A stretch of 64,000 bases of DNA. Source: Datisca glomerata. Taxonomy: Eukaryota; Streptophyta; Magnoliopsida; Cucurbitales; Datiscaceae. Shown here in pieces: positions 57,601 to 64,000 of this stretch. Position 1 is the stretch's first letter. Each line of letters starts with the position of its first letter. The stretch lies in NCBI GenBank assembly GCA_003255025.1, contig QANY01002785.1, forward strand, positions 528,043 to 592,042, given 5' to 3'. The notes under the pieces were generated by a model, which was not told the origin of the DNA, did no database searches, and worked only from the letters and a program-made list of their open reading frames with translations. The translations under genes were made by a program, and so were the position numbers.

Positions 57601-58800
57601 AATGGACCTCGATAGACACAGGCTTCGACCTCGACTCAATTCAGGTTCGATTTAACCAAATTTATTGAAATAGACCAAGCATTGATATCAGGCTTCGACC
57701 GCGACAAAGTCAAGTTTGATTTAACTGAATATATTTGAAAAGGAAACGGGCATGGATAGACACAAGCTTTGACCTCGAATCGATGCGGGTTTGATTTAAT
57801 GAGAGTAATTAAAACAGACCAGGAGCTGACACCGGGCTTCGACCGCGACAAAGTTAGGTTCGATTTAACAGAAGATGTTTGATTGGAAAAATAGATCTGG
57901 AACAAGCTTCGACCTCAACTCAATTCAGGATAAATTTAACCAGATTAATTAAAATAAACCCGGTGCTGACACGACAAAAGCGGATTCATTTTAACCGAAA
58001 GTGAAAATTGGACCTGGCGCGACACCAGGTTTCGACCACGACCAAGTCGGGTTCGCTTTGACCAAAAACAATATTTCAAAGGAAAACAGACCTGGATTAA
58101 CACAAGCTTTGGCCTCAACTCAATTCGGGTTCGATTAAACTAAAAATTAAAAATGGACCTGGCACTAACACAAGGCTTCGACTATGACTAAGTTGGGTTC
58201 GATTTAACCAAATTAATTGAAATGGACCAGGCGCTGACATCGGGTTTCAATCACGACAAAGTCAGGTTTGATTTAACCAAAAATGTTTGATAGGAAAAAT
58301 GGACCTGGAATAGGCTTTGACCTCGACTCAATTCAGTTTCGATTTAACCAGATAATTTGAAATGGACCGGGCACCGACATCGGGCTTTGACCGTGACAAA
58401 GTCGGGTTCGATTTAATCGAACGTGAAAATTGACCTGGCGCTAACAATAGGCTTCGACCACGATCAAGTTGGGTTTAATTTAACCAAAATATATTTTAAA
58501 GTAAACGGTCCTGGATAGACACAGGCTTCGACCTCGACTCAATTCGGGTTCGATTTAACAAAAAATGAGAACATATTTGGAAGGAAAATGGATCTCTATA
58601 GACACAGACTTCAACCTTAACTTAATTCAAGTTTGATTTAACCAAAAATGAAAAACTGACATGGCACTGACACCAAGCTTCGACCACGACTAAGTCGGGT
58701 TTGATTTAACAATATTGATTGAAACAGACCAGGCGCTAACATTAGGCTTCGACCGCGACAAAATCGGGTTCGTTTTAACATAAGAAAATGAAGCGACATT
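57601..58800. repeat. Tandem array of ~70-bp units in three variants
   Basis: About 17 monomers with the shared frame 'ggcttcgacc.cgac...' + 'gggttcgatttaacc'. Three types differ at the core: ctcgactcaatt (A), gcgacaaagtc (B) and acgaccaagtc (C). By eye the order is ABABA(B)CACBABCAACB, so it alternates without a fixed higher-order unit. Lies between LTR copy 1 and minus-strand gag, as 3' repeats do in this lineage. Confidence 0.85.
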
Positions 58801-59159
58801 TGATCTTATTTATACAAGCTTCATATGGTAGCCAGAGCTGGCCTAATGCAGACTCTAACTTTTGGATGGTCATGTGTAGATTTCAAAAGAATATCGTGAG
58901 ATGATTCATGCACTTGAATTATATCAAAACAAAGCAGTGTGACACATATCAATGCATTGTAATTCTTGAACATAAATGCAAAGTAGTGATTTTGAATGCA
59001 TGTTATGCATGATTAAGAAAATTTGTAAAAAGATTATTTGATGATTTTTTGAAAGTTGACCAATGTGGTCATAGATTTTAAATGGATGTTCTTGATAATT
59101 TAAAATAAATAAAACAACTAGTATGATGCATGTTTATGCTGGCCATCTAGCAACAGACA
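58801..59159. other. Unassigned sequence between repeat array and gag
   Basis: No ORF. Includes 'atgcatgttatgcatg' and 'actagtatgatgcatgttta'; the reverse complement of the latter recurs near 63567-63588. Confidence 0.4.
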
Positions 59160-59690
59160 TCAAACTCAGGTACTTTGAATTTTTTATGGATGATTACATC
59201 TGGGACTAAGCACAATTGGATTGCATCAATGGTACCGTACGCATCTGTTCCTTCAATAGCACGCAACTACTCTTCCAAAAAATCCAACTTATCACTCATA
59301 AGTGGATTTTTACTTAGCTTAGTAATGGGCCTTTGCACTTTTGAATCATCGAGATCACGTATAATGAATGGCTCAATATCATATTCTCCATTGGAGGTGA
59401 AAACTCGATTGTGGCCAGGTGCCAGTGTTGGGGTGATGTACCCAATTTTTTTTAATGCATCAGTTCCTGTGGACTTAGAAACTGGCAGTGCTAGAAATTT
59501 GCTTGTATCGATGGAGCATGCTGGAATTGGCCACCTGATGACGTTGGTAGGTTGGATTGAATCCAAGAGGGTAAAGTGGAGTAACATTTACCAGTTGATC
59601 TTGTGGTGATTGAGCCATTTGTAGATTTTCAAGACATGTTTTTCCTTTGCTGGTGGCGAGGAGTTCCAGCACTCTAGCCATTAATTAGCT
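59160..59690 (-). pseudogene. gag: Ogre/Tat-like gag, N-terminal part (minus strand)
   Basis: From 59681 on minus, 'MARVLELLATSKGKTC' starts the N-terminal coiled region, with 'VTPLYPLGFNPTYQRH' further on. A shifted frame (59587-59267) carries 'DIEPFIIRDLDDSKVQRPIT'. In the next frame follow the lead-in to the conserved capsid ('RAIEGTDAYGTIDAIQLCL') and 'F..FKVPEF'-like sequence at 59165, where the coding stops. The rest of this gag appears on the plus strand at 61707. Confidence 0.75.
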
Positions 59691-60787
59691 CTTCCAGCTC
59701 CCTAATTTCTTGTTTCCTTTCCTCTCACGATTACTCTCTCTATTTTTTATCCATGATTTTAGCTTGAGATTATGATCATTAAGGATAATGGAGGCGCGCC
59801 CAATGAGTTTTTTTATTTCATTTTTTATTTTTTCAAAATGAAAAAAAATATTAGTGATGCATGAAGGAGAGAAAGAAACTACAATGCATGAAGGAAAGAA
59901 AGAAACTTCAACGCATGAAGAAGAAATCACAATGCATGAAAGAATGAATGACCTATGACATAACGAAGTAAATAATGAACCTACGATGAATGAACCTACA
60001 ATGCATACAAGAAATAATGAACTTCTTATGCATGAAATGGAGAATTATATACAAATCATGAATTACAAAAATATCGATCAATGGTGTTAATGACAATTCT
60101 AAAAAATAAGAGAAGTAAGATTTATCATTAAAATATTATTCTACTTCTTTGCTAAAATGGTAACAATAGTAATCAATGATGTACGTAGTGATGGAAACGA
60201 TACATCTATGGTAATGACGATGAGGAGGAGGAGGATGATAAGATGACAATGATTATGATGATGACTCAATTGGAAAAAAAATAAAAAACAAATTATGACA
60301 AATAACATGTACCACATAAAAATTCAACACGCCCCTAAGATTTGTTTTTTATTACTCATTGAGGGGCTTTTGAGGTTGTCTAGATATGTGTGGTTAGGGT
60401 CTAAAACTCTCAAAAGGTTCCCAAGCTGTCACCACTGTCAATCCTGAAATGGAACAATAGGGGCCTCGGAACGGTATCCCGAACGGGCCGACCTGAGTGA
60501 TAACTTTCATGAGCCTACACGGGAATCGTAATTCCATGAAGGCATTGCACTATGAATTATCTCTAATTCTAAAGGGAAATCTCGAGTAAAGGGCTAGTGT
60601 ATGTGTGCAAAATGATGGATTATGTAAAGAAATATACACCATGAAACAAACTATATACAACTACAAGCATGGATAAGAACAATAATGGATCAAATAAACA
60701 AACAAAGAGCCTAAAACAGATAGCATATGATAAAATTTTGGCTTGACTCACTATCGATCTAAAAATGGTTAGACCAATTGCTTCCCC
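59691..60787 (-). other. Leader of the Ogre/Tat-like element with short repeats
   Basis: Includes a ~28-30-bp repeat at 59850-60045 ('atgcatgaaggaaagaaaga' and variants, five or six copies) and a GAT/GAG-rich triplet stretch at 60205-60260. No coding region. Confidence 0.55.
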
Positions 60788-60805
60788 AGGGGAGTCGCTA
60801 AGCTG
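60788..60805 (-). other. Primer-binding site of the Ogre/Tat-like element
   Basis: Minus strand reads 'TTAGCGACTCCCCTGGGG' two bases after the LTR end TGTGACA. Same type as at 30222. Confidence 0.65.
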
Positions 60806-61640
60806 TCACAACGTGCACGCGACGCAGAGCGGCGATTAAAAATCATTTTTTGGAAAAAAGAAATTCGGAGTCGCCACCAATCATTTTAGGGTGTGATTGG
60901 TCACCCAATTTTAAAACAACAATTTTGATCTTCGAAAACTCAAAGTAGTTTTGGGAGTAATTTGTGTGTGGGAAGGTTTCAGCACCCCGCAACACTCATT
61001 ATCAAAATGGTTACTAAATTTAAACAAATGTTATCTAAATTATATTAGAAAAATGAATAAATAAAAGGTGAAAGATATTAATTTTTGAAATGTCCCATTA
61101 GGTATGCCTTGTGTCATAAATATGAAACAAGATAAGTGACCCTTAATGGATTGTACTAGGACCATTGAAAAGTAATTTTTTTTTATTTTTTGAAAATCAA
61201 AGCATTGTTGGAGTTATTCTCGGTATTCTGAAAAACAACTCATCACCTCAGTAGTTCGAGAAATTTGGTATCCCAAAAATCTTAAAGTCTGTCATCGGAT
61301 TTTTTGGTAAAAAAAATATTGATAAAGATCATATAATTTCAATGTACATGTAATTTTGTGACCTGAACATATACATGTTATATAAACATAAGTGAATGAG
61401 TAATGATCATAAACATGATAATATAAGAGATCAACATAAATAAAGATCTAAACAAAAGTTATAGTAAGAACTACAAAGGCTAAAAGAAATAAATAGATAA
61501 AAAGAGTCAGAATCACGTGAGTTGTATGATGACAAAGTGGAGAAAATGTAAGGTAGAAGATGAAAATGCAAAACATGTAAAAGAGAAGAAATGTAAAAGA
61601 TGTAAAATGAAGTGAATATAAAAATAAATTTAACTAGATT
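60806..61640 (-). repeat. LTR of the Ogre/Tat-like element, copy 2, truncated
   Basis: Starts 'tgtcacaacgtgcacgcgac' and follows copy 1 to about 61635. It then runs into 'tttaactagattaattga', which resembles the 57600 array, and a foldback. Better preserved than copy 1 at its primer-binding-site end. Confidence 0.75.
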
Positions 61641-61645
61641 AATTG

Positions 61646-61809
61646 AAACTCAGGTAGTTTGAATTTGTGATGGATGGTTATATCTGGGACTAAGCACAAT
61701 TGGGTTACGTGCTATTGAAGGAACAGATGCATACGATATTATTGATGCAACCCAATTGTGCTTATTCCGAGATGTAACCATCCATCACAAATTCAAACTA
61801 CCTGAGTTT
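61646..61809. repeat. 61-nt foldback at a gag break
   Basis: Left arm 61646-61706 and right arm 61749-61809 are inverted copies with 58 of 61 positions identical, separated by 42 nt. The right arm and spacer are gag coding sequence on plus; the left arm is the same gag segment inverted, and it shares 'ctgggactaag' with the minus-strand gag at 59200. Confidence 0.95.
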
Positions 61810-62560
61810 CAGACAAGTACAATTTGGACATGGCTTGTGATCGTTTGGATCTGCAAAGGTTGGAAAAAAAGCCTATTGAAGGCTTTAAAGAATATGCGCA
61901 AAGGTGGAGGGAATTAGCTGCACAGGTACAACCCGCTTTGTCTGAAAAGGAGATAGCTGCAATGTTTATCAACTTCTATGATATTATAGTGATTGGTGAA
62001 AGAATAGAATGTGGGATATAAAAAATTCATAGTGTTTTGAATGTTCTATCAGAAGTGTCCTCTGTAGAAAATGGGCCACTGTGAGAGCCAAAATAGGGAG
62101 ATTAGACAATTAATTTGTGTACCCATCACAAAATATGAACCTTAGGCTGGGGTTTTCAAAGTACAGTAAAGGACCCAAACCTACGACATCATGGGTGGTA
62201 GATACCTCACAAGTGGCATACAATTTACACTCCCAAGAACCAACATTCCAAAACAACCTAAGATCCAATCAGAGACCACCAACTCACCAGTAAAATGTTG
62301 GTCAGGTTGCTCAGCCTCAAGGGGAAATAGGAATAACCAACAAGTCATCCAATATACTAAATTTTGATATCCTTATGAGCATCTCAAGCCACCATATCCT
62401 AGGTGGTATGATTCAACTACTCGATGTGATTATCATGTTGGAGCGATAGGATATTCAAATTGCATAGCGTTGAAAGCTAGAGTCGAATGTTAAGCAAATT
62501 CGGTTAGCTAAACTTCAAGAAAGTTGATGCAACCCATAATTAGTTCTAACTCTCCACAGA
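61707..62560 (+). pseudogene. gag: Ogre/Tat-like gag, capsid and knuckle part (plus strand)
   Basis: It resumes gag where the minus-strand copy stops: 'RAIEGTDAYDIIDATQLCLF', 'HHKFKLPEF', a deletion, then an open stretch with 'LEKKPIEGFKEYAQRWRELA' and 'AQVQPALSEKEIAAMFINF'. A deletion before 'IVIGERIECGI' follows. A broken C-terminal part carries 'YPRWYDSTTRCDYHVGAIGY', the zinc-knuckle-like motif of this lineage (about 62395-62455). Stops from 62020 onward make it inactive. Confidence 0.8.
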
Positions 62561-63050
62561 GCATGAGAATACCATGGGAAATTCCATAGAGCATATCTCT
62601 TCATGTGATAATGGAACAACTTGATTTGGTGAATGTTTTTATGGTTGCAATGTATCGATGTTTCCATATATTAGTTTTATCCTGAAAAAGTCCAATAATT
62701 GGGATATCACTGAGTTGCTAATGCTTCTTATGGACTTTCAAGAGTGACGAACTAATGTTAAATTCTTAAAAGCTATACACAATGTCTGAAAAAAAGAACA
62801 TTTATACATCTTCTTATCGTGTTTCGTCTATTTTTAGTCCAACATCTAAAGCATGTAGATGACATTGCAAATTACTCTTGAAATTACTTAGAAGTATGAC
62901 TTATGGAAAACAAAAAATAATAGAAAGAAAAATAATAGTTTGAGGTCATGGTGAAAACCTGAAAGGGCAACATGAGGGAAAATTGAGTTTAAGGTAATGG
63001 TGAAAACCTGAAAGGGCACCGTTGGTGAAACAAAAATGAGGGAGAGATGT
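62561..63050. other. Decayed element sequence with a 54-bp duplication
   Basis: Possibly further gag/pol remains, not readable. At 62943-63020 'ggtgaaaacctgaaagggca' occurs twice, 54 bp apart. Confidence 0.4.
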
Positions 63051-63069
63051 CACCATGTGTGTGTGTGTA

Positions 63070-63115
<46 letters not shown>

Positions 63116-63150
63116 ACCATGTGTGTGTGTGTGTCTATATATATATGAGA
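63051..63150. repeat. TG/TA microsatellite, duplicated
   Basis: 'catgtgtgtgtgtgtatgtc' followed by (TA)19-20, then 'tgtcaccatgtgtgtgtgtgtg' and a short (TA) run. The phrase 'gtcaccatgtgtgtgtgtg' occurs twice, so the tract arose by local duplication and slippage. Confidence 0.95.
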
Positions 63151-64000
63151 GGGTTTGAAGCTATCTGAAAGTACACCATAAGATAGAGGGTAGCACTAAA
63201 GTTACAAATCAGTATATTCATAGCGAAAGCTCAGAAGTACACTATTGGATGTTTTACAAAATCGGGAGTGAAGAAACAAAACAAAATAAGAAAAATCATT
63301 TGTTTGTCTCCACCATCGACAGAAGCTGAATACTGGGGCATGATCTAGTATAAAAGAACACACAATTTTCTCTATCATATGCTTGATATCTCATTGTCAA
63401 TCTATGATCCTAGTCTAAGTGGGTGTTTTGAAGGATGATCCACATGACCACAATGACCCAATTTAAAAAAAAATCATTATAAGATTCACTTAAAATGATC
63501 GCAATCATGCATGTTGAACGTTGTCATGATCATCTCTCTTGCATTATAAGTCAAGTATTTTATTGCATAAACATGCATCATACTAGTAAGAGTAAAAAAT
63601 GAAGAAAAATGAACAAACACTTCTATTTTTTGTTTATGACAAAGGAAACAAAGCATTCATGGAGATGATTCTACAATCAAGCCACCTAGGATATGGTGGC
63701 ATGATTTGATTATACAATGACCAATCAATGAATAAGAAGCTTGATGGTGTTCTTGTTGTAAGATTTCAAACGTGCAAATGTGTATATGAATGAACTTAGT
63801 AACTTTAAAGTACGGAACATGTCACAACTTCATGGCCCCTACCCTTGACTGACATGTTTTCTCTAAACATACATTTACCAACAATTAATATGTTGATTTG
63901 AAGACCTGAAACTCAAAATTTTGCCAGATGGCCATCATACGAGCAACTATGACAAGCTCTATTTTATCACTATACAACTCGTCCATACTTATCATGTCCG
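63151..64000. other. Unassigned sequence with LTR-like piece
   Basis: 63585-63655 ('agagtaaaaaatgaagaaaa', 'caaacacttctattttt') matches 56873-56940 in LTR copy 1, same orientation. The rest shows no recognisable gene or repeat. Confidence 0.5.

Noticed and set aside
57636..57905. Repetitive 89-codon minus-strand protein
   Set aside because: Translation of two 70-bp satellite units; the frame is lost beyond them.
63051..63150. Possible origin or promoter-like TA-rich tract
   Set aside because: It is a TG/TA microsatellite with a local duplication; nothing else suggests a function.

Overview
The window looks like nuclear DNA of a flowering plant, probably a eudicot. It is AT-rich, and every recognisable coding stretch is decayed. 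The recognisable sequence is transposable elements and organelle-derived DNA: Ty1/copia and Ty3/gypsy LTR retrotransposons with tRNA-type primer-binding sites, a LINE, a CACTA transposon, a hAT-like MITE, a probable endogenous pararetrovirus relic, and shuffled plastid DNA carrying photosystem, ndh, matK and rRNA pieces. I found no intact host gene. The species cannot be named from this sequence.

Layout, left to right. Positions 1-3035 hold two copia fragments head to head. Positions 3400-7835 are a palindrome with arms of about 1.1 kb; its centre is filled by a gypsy LTR, primer-binding site and gag fragment (4503-6674). Positions 8234-11316 are a gutted LTR element with a 1.96-kb LTR opening TGTTGGA and closing TCCAACA. 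Positions 12291-13000 carry remains of a plant transposon protein. A gypsy LTR (13177-14226, resuming at 25919) is split by copia element D (14229-25918). D's 3' LTR was itself split by a 2.1-kb mosaic of plastid fragments (22600-24711).

Positions 27000-28450 are an array of about 70-bp repeats interrupted by a 352-bp hAT-like MITE with an 8-bp target duplication. From 28564 to 30850 lies a gypsy gag, PBS and LTR on the minus strand. It abuts a gypsy pol on the plus strand (30868-32155, resuming 42979-44396) that is split by copia element E on the minus strand (32156-42978). E has a triplicated segment in its 5' LTR. Beyond pol come two tandem-repeat blocks and an antisense ORF (to 47645), an arrangement known from the Tat lineage of gypsy elements. 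Then follow a plus-strand LINE (47660-50399), a minus-strand CACTA transposase with palindromic subterminal repeats (50400-52430), a pararetrovirus-like fragment (about 53400-54760) and a copia integrase fragment (54960-55400).

The right end (55403-62650) is an Ogre/Tat-like gypsy element broken by an inversion: LTR, 70-bp repeat array, gag N-terminus on minus, PBS, LTR, then a 61-nt foldback and gag continuing on plus. The rest is low-complexity sequence.

The genes do not form a functional pathway. The story is layers of nested insertion, truncation, inversion and decay. The most notable structures are the plastid-DNA mosaic, the long palindrome, the foldback and repeated head-to-head breaks inside retrotransposons, the LTR segment triplication, and perfect dyads conserved in the copia LTRs. 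I did not find evidence for a new functional system beyond these.
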